Assembly: GCF_024178385.1 (NCBI RefSeq)
Contig: NZ_JAMZMM010000024.1
Span: 1 to 32,030, forward strand
Direction: 5' to 3'
DNA: 32,030 nt
Source of the DNA: Limnofasciculus baicalensis BBK-W-15
Lineage (GTDB): Bacteria > Cyanobacteriota > Cyanobacteriia > Cyanobacteriales > Coleofasciculaceae
Below are positions 24,537 through 32,030 of the stretch, piece by piece. The stretch's first letter is position 1, and each line of letters opens with the position of its first letter. The notes beneath the pieces were generated by a model, which worked only from the letters and a program-made list of their open reading frames with translations, had not been told where the DNA came from and searched no databases. A program made the position numbers and the translations under genes.

Positions 24537-27500
24537 TCACCCCCATTCCATTTCCAAACATCGTTCCTGGTAAATTTGAGCAACTCCATCCATTGGATTA
24601 AGGCGCAAGCATTCAGAAAATAATTTGCCAGCTTCCCTAAATCTTTGGAAATTATAATGAGACAAAGCTGCTAAAAATATCTCTTTTGTCACTAACTTAC
24701 CATCTTTTATTTCTGGTGGATCTGCATCAAATATTTCATATACTATCACTAATTCTGATTTTCCCTTAACCTTGCCCTTTTCAATTAGCCGAAGTGCATA
24801 ATTATCCGGATTTGTCAAGCGTGACAAGGTTTGGTGAGTAATTAACATCGACACCCCATAAGATTTTGTCAGGGTTTCCACCCGCGAGGCTAAATTGACG
24901 GCATCGCTAATTACTGTACTATCCATCCGATTATATCCTCCCACAGTGCCCAACATTAAAGATCCAGTATTGATACCAATACCAATTTTAATGGGGACAT
25001 AGCCAGCTTTGGCACGATTTTGATTGTATTGTACCAGATGGTGTAGCATGGAAATTCCTGCTTTTACGGCATTATCTGCCTCACCGCTAAACAGTGCCAT
25101 AATCGCATCGCCAATATATTTATCAATAAATCCCTGATGTTGAGTAATAATAGGTTCCATCTGACTCAGATAGGAATTGATAAATTTGAAGTTTTCCTCT
25201 GGAGTCATAATTTCACTCAGGGTAGTGAAGGAGCGAATATCAGAAAATAGCACTGACATCTCTCGCTGCACTTGATCTCCTAATTTAACATCGACAATAC
25301 TTTCTTTACCCAGAAATTGCAAAAATTGACGGGGGACAAACCGTTCGTAAGCTTTATTTAATTCTGCCATATTATGGTAGAAACGGGCATTTTCAATGGC
25401 AATAGCGGCTTGGGCGGATAGGAGATTTAAGATTTCTATACGATCTTGAGTAAAAGCACCTGTAGTTAGGTTATTTTCTAAATAGATAATACCCTCCATT
25501 TTACCTCGATCGATCAGAGGAAAGCAGAGGATAGACTTGGGCTGGTTTGCTTTTATGTAGGAATCGTTGCTAAATAAGCCCTCGCGAGTAGCATCATTTA
25601 AAACGACACTCTCTAAGGTACGGGCGACATAATTAATTATAGTGGGTGAAAGGCCATCGCAAGTAGCTATCGGAATTGACTGCAATACCTTAACGCAATC
25701 TTTCCCCCCATAGCATTCACCCACACCAGGCACTGCTCCTGATGCTTCAATCAGTAATTTTCCTTTGGTTTCCAGGATCAAGAAACCTTTTTGCGCTCCA
25801 GCATTTTCAATAATAATCTCCATTAATTTTGCCAGTAATTTATCCAGTACAATTTCCCCAAATAAAGTTTGTGAGGCTTTGATGACTGTTGTCAAATCCA
25901 ATGTAGAGTCAGGGCTATTTCCTGTTATGGTAGATGACATAGAGATTGGTGCGATCGCTAAACCCATCCCAGAGGATTTCCTATGTAATAATTGAGGATA
26001 TCTGGTATCTAAATCTTTAACTTTAGCCATTGCACCCCAACGGAGATAACAATAACGAGCATCCTGCATATAGATTTGGGCAATTTTATCTTTACCCTTT
26101 TCTAGATAAAACTTGGCTGCAAGTTCATATCCTAGCGCTTCTTCGTTAAGATATTTATTTTCTTTAGCCAGGGCAATAGCTTTATCGTAGTAATCCATTC
26201 CCTTAATATCCTTACCAAAAATTCTATACCTTTCTGCCTCTACTAGATAAAATTTATGTAAATGATTCATTGGTGCATGAGCTGCCCATTTCTTCATCTT
26301 TTTCTGGTTGGCTTGCACTTTTCTGACAAAGCATTTTTGTTGTAATTTTGGCGAGGAAGGATATAGAGCCAGTATTGCCAGGGAATCATAAAAATGAAAC
26401 ATCGGTACAGTCAGCATTCCTAACCCACCCTCTAAATATTTTTCCGCTATGATAGCATTGTCTCTGGCTAGATTATCCTCGCCAAATAGATAGCACAGCA
26501 TCAGCTTATAAAAATATAAGTGAAACTTGGCAGTGAGATCTATCTCATCCATTCCGTGAGGCATTATTTTTGAATCATCGTAAGCCTTCCCGATTAAATG
26601 GCACGGATTTTCCGACTCTCCCATCAGATTCAAAACTTTTTGCCAATCTATATTAATAGCATGTAGACTTCGTTGTTGCTTTAATTTTCCGATGGCATCG
26701 CTGTATTTAGCTATTTCCCTTTCCAGACTGCCTAATTCCTCACCGATAAAATAGGCATAGTTACAGTAAGATATTGCACAATAAGCTGCATATTCTAAAT
26801 CTCCTGTTTCGATACCAGTTTTATAGTTTTCCAGCAAAGGCTCTAATATTTGCCCCACATGCTCTTGCCAGTTTCTGATAAAAAAGTTAACTAGATATAC
26901 TGTTCGACATTCTATCTCTTTAGCATTGAACTTATCTAATAAGTGTAAAGCAACCTTGCCAAAATGACAGCCTAATTTAATGTCTCCTAATGCTCCACAA
27001 AGAAGCAGTCCATAAGCAGCGTAAGACATCGGTGACAATGAAGTATTTCCATGTTTTATTGACAAACTAACTCTATTTAAAATAGTCAATAAAGATAGGC
27101 TTGGATTGACAAAATAAGTAGCAGATCCTAGACTATTGAGAATACGCATTGCTGCTAATTTATCAGGATCTGTCATTTCTTTGAGATGGATTAAGTCATC
27201 AATTTGCATCCATAACAAAGCAAACTTTGTCTTAAACAGAGCAAGTAAAATATCTATGTTTTTAGTTTTTTTAGGTAAATTAATACCTAACATTCTCAAT
27301 GCCGCAAGTCCAGTCACAACAGCTTCTTGTAACTTATTTTGTGCGATGTAAGCATATATTTTTACCTCATAAACTTTCACCTTGTCTAATATAACTTCTG
27401 CCCGATCTAGTACCCCTGAAGCTAATTGCTCCATCTCATCAAAGTCACCGCACAAATAAGCAGATTCTGCTGCTTCTACATATAAAGCAAGCGTTGTATC

Positions 27501-29900
27501 GTACTGTCTCTGCCATCTATCTCCTGCTAACCATTTTAAACCTAACTTTAAGTAAGTAAGAGCAGGTTGATAAGCTGCAGATGCTTTTGCTTTTTTACCA
27601 GCAATTAGATTTAACTTTGCTAAATCATCTCGCTCCTCCTGGTTATCGATTAAGTCGATACCAAAATTGAGTTGATTAACAATATCAAATATAGTATCCT
27701 CTCGCTGCTCGATTGGAGTATTATTTAAAAGTACCTCTCCGATTTCCACATGTATAACTGCCTTGCCGGGATCGGGAATTAGAGAATAGGCAGCTTGTTG
27801 AATGCGATCGTGTACAAACTTATAATAGATTCGGGATTTACTGCCATCATAAGTCCTATTTTCATCCCCACTCCCCACTCCAAAAAACCCACTCACCTCA
27901 ATCCACTTATAATCATCTCCCACAGGAAAAATCAAACCATCCTCAACGGCTAATTTCAGTTGATTAGCCGTTTCTTTTTGTGAAGTTTCATTGACAATTG
28001 ATAATGTTCTTAAATCGAATTGACTACCGATACAAGCTGCTAACTTTAAAAGATGCTCCGTTGATTCTGGTAACTTCTGAATATTTGCCGCCATCAACTC
28101 AACGACATTATCCGTAATGCCTCTAGCTTGAATTTGCTCTAAATCCCACCACCAAACCCCGTTAGTAAAATCAAAGTTTAATAGCTTCTCAGTATAGAGA
28201 GACTTGAGAAATTCATTCATAAAGAAAGGATTCCCCTGAGTTTTCGCTAAAACTAATTCTGCTAATGGTTTTGCCCTTGAATTATTGCAATTAAGAGTAT
28301 CGGCAATTAAACCAGCGATATGAGTTAAATTTAAAGGTGATAGATAAACAGTATTAACAGTTGCTCCGTATTTTTGAACTTCTGACAAAGTAAGCATTAA
28401 TGGATGCCCCGAGTTTACCTCATTATCTCGATAGGAGCCAATTAAAAACAGATATTTAGTATCAATATCCATCATGATTAATTGAATTAACTTTAAAGTA
28501 GCAGAGTCTGCCCACTGTAAATCATCAATAAATATAACTAAAGGATGCTCCTTTTGACAAAAGACACGGATAAAGTTTTGCCAGACTAAATTAAATCTAT
28601 TTTGCGACTCACTAGGAGCTAACTTTGGCACATCTGACTGTTTGCCAATAATTAGTTCAACTTCGGGAATAACATCAATAATAATCTGTCCATTTACGCC
28701 CAATGCGCCGAGTAGTTTATCTCGCCAGAGCTGTAGTTTTGCTTCGCTTTCCGTTAGGAGTTGTCGCACTAATTCCCGAAAAGCACCCACGAGCGCACTA
28801 TAGGGAATATTCCGCTGAAATTGGTCAAATTTACCAGCAATAAAATATCCTCTCTCCTGGGTAATGGGTTTATATATTTCCTGTACTAAAGCCGATTTAC
28901 CAATACCAGAATACCCCGATACGAGCATCATCTCGCTTTTATTTCCCTGACATACTCTATTGAATGCTGTTAATAAATCTTTGATTTCCTCCTCTCTACC
29001 ATAGAGCTTCTGGGGAATTTGGAATTTGCTAGAAATATCCTGTTCGCCGGGAATAAAATATTCAATTCCCTCACCCGCCTCTAGCTGAATCAAACATAAT
29101 ACCAAATCGTCGCGGATGCCTAAAGCACTTTGGTATCTTTCTTCTGCTGTTTTTGCTAATAGTTTCATTACTATTTCTGAAACTACTAGAGGAATTTCTG
29201 GATTGATTTCATGGGGCGGAATTGGTTGTTTAGCAATGTGGCAGTGTACTAACTCCATTGCCTCGGTAGTTGTAAATGGCAATTGGCTGGTTAATAGTTC
29301 ATAAAAGGTGACTCCGAGGGAATAGAAATCAGTGCGATAATCGATGGTACGATTCATTCTTCCGGTTTGTTCGGGAGAAATATATGCTAATGTTCCTTCT
29401 AAGACATTAGGACTTGTCAGTGTGGGATTTTCCCGCGATAATATGGTGGAGATCCCAAAATCAATTATTTTAAGTTGTCCTGTTTCCGGATCGATCGCAA
29501 TATTGGATGGATTAATATCTTTATGGATAATATTTTCCTGATGGATTTGTCCTAATATTTCCGTAATCTGGATGGTTATGGATAAGAATTTATCTAAATT
29601 TAGCGGATATCTTTCTGGCAATATATTTAATGATGTCCCGCCAAAATCTTCCAATATCATCACCAGTGTGTTATGATATTGCTGCAAATCGTAAGCTTTG
29701 ACAACTCCATCAATCTTGAGATTACGAGTGATTTCATATTCTTGCCGATAACGGATAATTTCCCCAGGGGCAGGGTAATCTTCCTTAAGGAGTTTCAGGA
29801 TAATTCGCCGCTCATCTTCATTTCTAATTCCTCGATAAACTAGGGAGGTGTCACTTTCATAGATTTGGGCTAAAACGGTGATACCAGAAAGTATAATCAT
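24537..29900 (-). CDS. Ser/Thr kinase - AAA ATPase - GAF - adenylyl cyclase multidomain protein
   Basis: 1787 residues, no membrane segment, presumably cytoplasmic. The protein kinase domain (about 1-270) has K36, HKD (126-128), N133, DFG (147-149) and SPE; its glycine loop is degenerate. The AAA/STAND-type ATPase has Walker A GYSGIGKS (329-336) and Walker B IFIDD (456-460). A long helical, TPR-like region (about 600-1300) follows, then GAF (about 1347-1508), a class III cyclase (about 1540-1728) and a TPR-like tail. Cyclase residues D1554, D1598, K1594, T1662, N1669 and R1673 match the adenylyl cyclase set. From RFVP to the end it closely resembles the last ~285 residues of the kinase at 2598-6182. 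Residues about 674-679 are encoded by a CCCCACTCC repeat. Domain order is typical of large cyanobacterial and myxobacterial signalling kinases; inputs and substrates are unknown. Confidence 0.93.
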   Translation of the reverse strand: MIILSGITVLAQIYESDTSLVYRGIRNEDERRIILKLLKEDYPAPGEIIRYRQEYEITRNLKIDGVVKAYDLQQYHNTLVMILEDFGGTSLNILPERYPLNLDKFLSITIQITEILGQIHQENIIHKDINPSNIAIDPETGQLKIIDFGISTILSRENPTLTSPNVLEGTLAYISPEQTGRMNRTIDYRTDFYSLGVTFYELLTSQLPFTTTEAMELVHCHIAKQPIPPHEINPEIPLVVSEIVMKLLAKTAEERYQSALGIRDDLVLCLIQLEAGEGIEYFIPGEQDISSKFQIPQKLYGREEEIKDLLTAFNRVCQGNKSEMMLVSGYSGIGKSALVQEIYKPITQERGYFIAGKFDQFQRNIPYSALVGAFRELVRQLLTESEAKLQLWRDKLLGALGVNGQIIIDVIPEVELIIGKQSDVPKLAPSESQNRFNLVWQNFIRVFCQKEHPLVIFIDDLQWADSATLKLIQLIMMDIDTKYLFLIGSYRDNEVNSGHPLMLTLSEVQKYGATVNTVYLSPLNLTHIAGLIADTLNCNNSRAKPLAELVLAKTQGNPFFMNEFLKSLYTEKLLNFDFTNGVWWWDLEQIQARGITDNVVELMAANIQKLPESTEHLLKLAACIGSQFDLRTLSIVNETSQKETANQLKLAVEDGLIFPVGDDYKWIEVSGFFGVGSGDENRTYDGSKSRIYYKFVHDRIQQAAYSLIPDPGKAVIHVEIGEVLLNNTPIEQREDTIFDIVNQLNFGIDLIDNQEERDDLAKLNLIAGKKAKASAAYQPALTYLKLGLKWLAGDRWQRQYDTTLALYVEAAESAYLCGDFDEMEQLASGVLDRAEVILDKVKVYEVKIYAYIAQNKLQEAVVTGLAALRMLGINLPKKTKNIDILLALFKTKFALLWMQIDDLIHLKEMTDPDKLAAMRILNSLGSATYFVNPSLSLLTILNRVSLSIKHGNTSLSPMSYAAYGLLLCGALGDIKLGCHFGKVALHLLDKFNAKEIECRTVYLVNFFIRNWQEHVGQILEPLLENYKTGIETGDLEYAAYCAISYCNYAYFIGEELGSLEREIAKYSDAIGKLKQQRSLHAINIDWQKVLNLMGESENPCHLIGKAYDDSKIMPHGMDEIDLTAKFHLYFYKLMLCYLFGEDNLARDNAIIAEKYLEGGLGMLTVPMFHFYDSLAILALYPSSPKLQQKCFVRKVQANQKKMKKWAAHAPMNHLHKFYLVEAERYRIFGKDIKGMDYYDKAIALAKENKYLNEEALGYELAAKFYLEKGKDKIAQIYMQDARYCYLRWGAMAKVKDLDTRYPQLLHRKSSGMGLAIAPISMSSTITGNSPDSTLDLTTVIKASQTLFGEIVLDKLLAKLMEIIIENAGAQKGFLILETKGKLLIEASGAVPGVGECYGGKDCVKVLQSIPIATCDGLSPTIINYVARTLESVVLNDATREGLFSNDSYIKANQPKSILCFPLIDRGKMEGIIYLENNLTTGAFTQDRIEILNLLSAQAAIAIENARFYHNMAELNKAYERFVPRQFLQFLGKESIVDVKLGDQVQREMSVLFSDIRSFTTLSEIMTPEENFKFINSYLSQMEPIITQHQGFIDKYIGDAIMALFSGEADNAVKAGISMLHHLVQYNQNRAKAGYVPIKIGIGINTGSLMLGTVGGYNRMDSTVISDAVNLASRVETLTKSYGVSMLITHQTLSRLTNPDNYALRLIEKGKVKGKSELVIVYEIFDADPPEIKDGKLVTKEIFLAALSHYNFQRFREAGKLFSECLRLNPMDGVAQIYQERCLEMEWG
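27865..27881. repeat. CCCCACTCC repeat embedded in the giant kinase gene
   Basis: Two tandem CCCCACT units, the complement of the GGGGAGTGG family, lie in the region between the ATPase and the TPR-like repeats. They encode the Gly/Ser-rich GVGSGDE. A small in-frame insertion. Confidence 0.5.
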
Positions 29901-29979
29901 GTTCAGATTTTAACTTTTCACAATAATTAGGACAGAAGTACAACCTGGTATTATTATCTCGTAGCTGCCAGTGAAGTTA

Positions 29980-30022
29980 CAGAAACCGGGTTTCTGCCAC
30001 CCGTCAAAGTGACTGTGGCAGA
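29980..30022. repeat. Palindromes in the divergent kinase/tetR region
   Basis: CAGAAACC-G-GGTTTCTG (29980-29996) is followed by a second stem, TCTGCCAC / GTGGCAGA (29993-30000 and 30015-30022). The GAAACCGGGTTTC core is the same as in the hairpin at 14626-14659. This is part of the 496-bp gene-free region 29901-30396. Confidence 0.55.
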
Positions 30023-30077
30023 CAGGGGCGTGCAAATAACTACAATAACGACTGAAACTACCTGATGGCAAGGCTTA

Positions 30078-30173
30078 TATAGCAACCGCCAGAGCGGTTA
30101 TGACATCCTAATCTACTAAATTTTAACAAGTGGCTTAGAGCTAGTTGTCCTAATCGTCTTCGGGACTGCTATA
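30078..30173. repeat. Short MITE-like element with TATAGCA ends
   Basis: It starts TATAGCA (30078-30084) and ends TGCTATA (30167-30173), with an internal AACCGC-CAGA-GCGGTT hairpin (30084-30099). The ends resemble the element at 14583-14689 (TATAGC...). It could be a deleted IS630-type derivative; the evidence is only the ends and size. Confidence 0.4.
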
Positions 30174-30179
30174 CTACCT

Positions 30180-30203
30180 AAAATATAAAATATAAAATAT
30201 AAA
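30180..30203. repeat. AAAATAT heptanucleotide microsatellite
   Basis: Three tandem AAAATAT units, again with a 7-nt period, about 200 bp upstream of tetR. Confidence 0.7.
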
Positions 30204-30328
30204 CAGGCATGAAAGAGGGTATAAATTAGTAAAAAACTGTGAACCTTTTAGCTATTTGGGCAAAAACTGTTGCACAATAACCTACAGCTCGTGTCGTGAC
30301 TTCAACGTATTCGCCAGAATTCCCTCAG

Positions 30329-30406
30329 ATGGATACGGTTATGGCTTCTAGCGGTGTCCAGTTTTACGATAAATTTGTCCAAAATCCCCCAAGATTATGC
30401 TACTAG
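30329..30406 (+). CDS. Possible 25-codon leader ORF overlapping tetR start
   Basis: ATG at 30329 opens a frame of 25 codons (MDTVMASSGVQFYDKFVQNP..., ending at TAG 30404-30406) that overlaps the first codons of tetR in another frame. There is no strong Shine-Dalgarno. It may be chance; it is listed because a stop-start overlap can couple translation. Confidence 0.15.
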   Translation: MDTVMASSGVQFYDKFVQNPPRLCY

Positions 30407-30990
30407 ATACCACCACCAAATGCCGCATCCTCCAAACAGCCCAGCGCCTGTTTGCCCGTCAGGGATATAACGCTACCACAACCCGCGACTTAGCTGCCGA
30501 AGCTGGAGTAGCAGAAGGGACTCTATTTCGCCATTTTGAAAATAAAAAAGCGATATTAATTGAATTGGCAACCCAAGGATGGGTGGAGATTCTCACAGAT
30601 TTACTCACTGAGTTGAGTGAAATGGGTAGTTACAAGGCGGTGGCGCAGGTAATGCGACGACGGATGATGCGGATACGCGAAAATGCTGACATGATGAAGG
30701 TTTGCTTTATGGAGGCGCAGTTTCACCCAGACTTGCGCGATCGCATTCAGTCAGAAGTCATTGCTAAAATGAGCGATGTTGCCGAAGCTTTCTTCCAAAC
30801 AGCAATGGATAATGGCATCTATCGTCCCATGAATCCCAAAATTGTTGCTCAGGTATTCCTGGGTATGTTTGCCGTTGCTGGATTCAGCCATAATACTATC
30901 ATGGAGCCAGGAGCCTCTATTCAGAACATGCAAGAAATGGCAGAAGGGCTTGCTGATATTTTCTTGAATGGGGTATTAGCCAAAGATTAG
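30397..30990 (+). CDS. TetR family transcriptional regulator
   Basis: 197 residues. The N-terminal TetR helix-turn-helix (about 10-57) is clear: ILQTAQRLFARQGYNATTTRDLA, here split as LFARQGYNATTTRDLA followed by AGVAEGTLFRHFENKKAIL. The C-terminal ~140 residues are the variable, ligand-binding and dimerising part, with a TetR_C-like helical pattern. The ligand is not predictable. It is divergent from the giant kinase-cyclase with 496 bp between starts, and no efflux or metabolic gene is adjacent, so the target is uncertain; self-regulation is usual for the family. Start ATG 30397, weak Shine-Dalgarno. Confidence 0.93.
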   Translation: MLLDTTTKCRILQTAQRLFARQGYNATTTRDLAAEAGVAEGTLFRHFENKKAILIELATQGWVEILTDLLTELSEMGSYKAVAQVMRRRMMRIRENADMMKVCFMEAQFHPDLRDRIQSEVIAKMSDVAEAFFQTAMDNGIYRPMNPKIVAQVFLGMFAVAGFSHNTIMEPGASIQNMQEMAEGLADIFLNGVLAKD

Positions 30991-31001
30991 AATCAGAAGT
31001 T

Positions 31002-31157
31002 ATTTGTTATTTGTTATTTGTTATTTGTTGGTAACCAACAACCAGTGGGAAGTTGGGAGTGAGGAGTGAGGAATGACTAATAAGAAATAACCAACAACCA
31101 ACAACCAACAACCAACAACCAACAACCAATAACCAATAACTAATAACCAATAACCAA
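31002..31157. repeat. Inverted heptamer-repeat pair between tetR and the DUF4332 gene
   Basis: A TG-rich block (TTATTTG units, 31002-31030), then a GGGAGTGAGGAGTG segment (about 31048-31074), then a CA-rich block (ACCAACA/ACCAATA units, about 31083-31157). The CA block encodes the last codons (VIGY and stop) of the DUF4332 gene. The flanking genes are convergent. Confidence 0.75.
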
Positions 31158-31586
31158 ATCTCGTGCTTGTTGAATCCATACTGCAACTCGTGCCATATCA
31201 GGGCAAAGATCTCGCCGTTGCATAGTTGCCACCTGCAATCGTAAAATTTGTTGGTGTAATCGGTGAATAGGAGTCTGAGCCAGTTGTTTGACAGAGCCAA
31301 TCCCCGCATGAAGTAATAACCCACAGTATTGACAACCAATCCCGGGTACGCGAGCTAAATCTGCTAGCGCCACCCATTTGTTAAGATACTGAGGATGAAT
31401 TTGTAGCCGATTGGCGAGTTTCTCTTTGGATGAGGTATTCCTCGCTGTTTCCAGCAATTTCCCCGTTGTGGTAATACCCCCAAGGCGAAGCTTGGCTAAA
31501 TCCTCTTCTTTGATTCCAGGCAGTTGCTCGATTGCCCAATCCTTAGCTTGGGTAGCGTTGCGCTCAGTTTTTGGTTTACCAGACAT
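31140..31586 (-). CDS. DUF4332 domain protein (helix-hairpin-helix-like)
   Basis: 148 residues. A basic N-terminus precedes two helix-hairpin-helix-like segments, LAKLRLGGITTTGKLLE and LARVPGIGCQYCGLLLHAGIGS, the pattern of DUF4332, a family of unknown function whose HhH motifs suggest nucleic acid binding. The end has conserved-looking ARVAVWIQQARDL. Start ATG 31586, with a GAGGTG Shine-Dalgarno a few bases upstream. The last four residues and the stop codon are supplied by the heptamer repeat, so the native C-terminus may have been changed by repeat insertion. No partner gene; convergent with tetR. Confidence 0.8.
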   Translation of the reverse strand: MSGKPKTERNATQAKDWAIEQLPGIKEEDLAKLRLGGITTTGKLLETARNTSSKEKLANRLQIHPQYLNKWVALADLARVPGIGCQYCGLLLHAGIGSVKQLAQTPIHRLHQQILRLQVATMQRRDLCPDMARVAVWIQQARDLVIGY

Positions 31587-31908
31587 GGGGACACCTCACC
31601 AATATATCTCTAAGCTACTCTAGCTAATTTGCGATCGCTTGGTGGTTGCTGGTGATGACTTTTGACTTTTAATTTTTTTGACTAATCCTTGATTATAAAA
31701 CAATGGACAATAAAAAGCAACTGCGATTAATTATATCATAGTTACAGCTCCTGATTAAGCTGAGTATTTTTGTCTGGCGAAAGTAATTCTTGACGATTAT
31801 ATAAAGTTAAATTTCCCGTTTGTTTATAATTTTTTATGAGATAATAAAAGAGTTGATGAACTTATCGATTTAATTTTAATAGGGTGATAGAGTTATGTTA
31901 GATCTTAA
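31587..31908. other. AT-rich intergenic region with no supported gene
   Basis: Contains one HIP1 site (GCGATCGC, about 31631-31638) and the upstream region of the DUF4332 gene. Only very short ORFs are present. No RNA gene or terminator hairpin stood out. Confidence 0.5.
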
Positions 31909-32030
31909 TTACTGAATTAATCCGATAGCAGCCAATAGAAGCCCATGCAGGTTACTTTCATCACCGTTTGTAGCAGGATTGACCGCACGGAAGGGGAGTG
32001 GAACAGCAGATGCCGTATCGGGGTGTGGGG
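31909..32030 (-). CDS. Possible 3' end of a gene running off the window
   Basis: On the - strand one frame is open from the right edge to a TAA at 31909-31911, giving about 39 residues that end NGDESNLHGLLLAAIGLIQ. A polar run followed by a hydrophobic end could be a C-terminal anchor-like tail. Part of the open frame is the GGGGAGTGG-type repeat. Too short to be sure it is coding. Confidence 0.2.
   Translation of the reverse strand, partial: PHPDTASAVPLPFRAVNPATNGDESNLHGLLLAAIGLIQ

Overview
The window reads as chromosomal DNA of a filamentous cyanobacterium, possibly a Microcoleus/Oscillatoria/Phormidium-type organism (inference). The evidence is the recurrent HIP1 octamer GCGATCGC (for example 623-630), an isoleucyl-tRNA synthetase carrying the cyanobacteria-specific CAAD membrane domain, very large multidomain signalling proteins ending in class III adenylyl cyclases, and abundant heptanucleotide repeats of the TTGGTTG/TTGGTTA type. 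No rRNA, tRNA or CRISPR array was seen.

Layout. 157-1680: an XPB-like superfamily 2 helicase on the + strand, running tail to tail into a MazEF-type toxin-antitoxin pair (1690-2273, - strand). 2274-2597 is gene-free and holds a ~133 bp hairpin element. 2598-6182: a Cache-HAMP-histidine kinase-receiver-adenylyl cyclase hybrid protein. 6410-13399: a cellulose locus on the - strand, transcribed in the order GH8 cellulase (BcsZ-like), BcsB-like subunit, BcsA synthase with a c-di-GMP-binding PilZ domain. Divergent from it are two tandem ParA-family ATPases (13655-15755) with no ParB. 15966-19613: ileS with the CAAD insertion. 19890-20132: an IS630-type transposase remnant. 20161-20904: a Uma2/DUF820 protein with a 21-bp-repeat coiled-coil tail. 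21059-24391: a pair of M16 peptidase subunits, one lacking the zinc motif and one active. 24537-29900: a giant Ser/Thr kinase-ATPase-GAF-adenylyl cyclase. 30397-30990: a TetR regulator. 31140-31586: a DUF4332 protein. A possible gene 3' end runs off the right edge.

How the parts may work together. The most system-like region is 2598-15755. It combines a cellulose synthase, its membrane-anchored partner, a lipoprotein-like cellulase, two MinD/ParA-type ATPases that could play the positioning or assembly role BcsQ plays in enterobacteria, and a neighbouring sensor kinase predicted to make cAMP. BcsA has a canonical PilZ domain plus a second PilZ-like module with a permuted motif. The two large signalling proteins share an almost interchangeable cyclase-TPR output module.

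The second theme is repeat invasion. Heptamer repeats fill many intergenic spaces, usually as inverted pairs (TG-rich block, spacer, CA-rich block). They abut or supply stop codons, and they have entered coding sequences in frame: the histidine kinase ATP-binding domain, and, as a GGGGAGTGG-type repeat, ileS, the giant kinase and the N-termini of two exported proteins.
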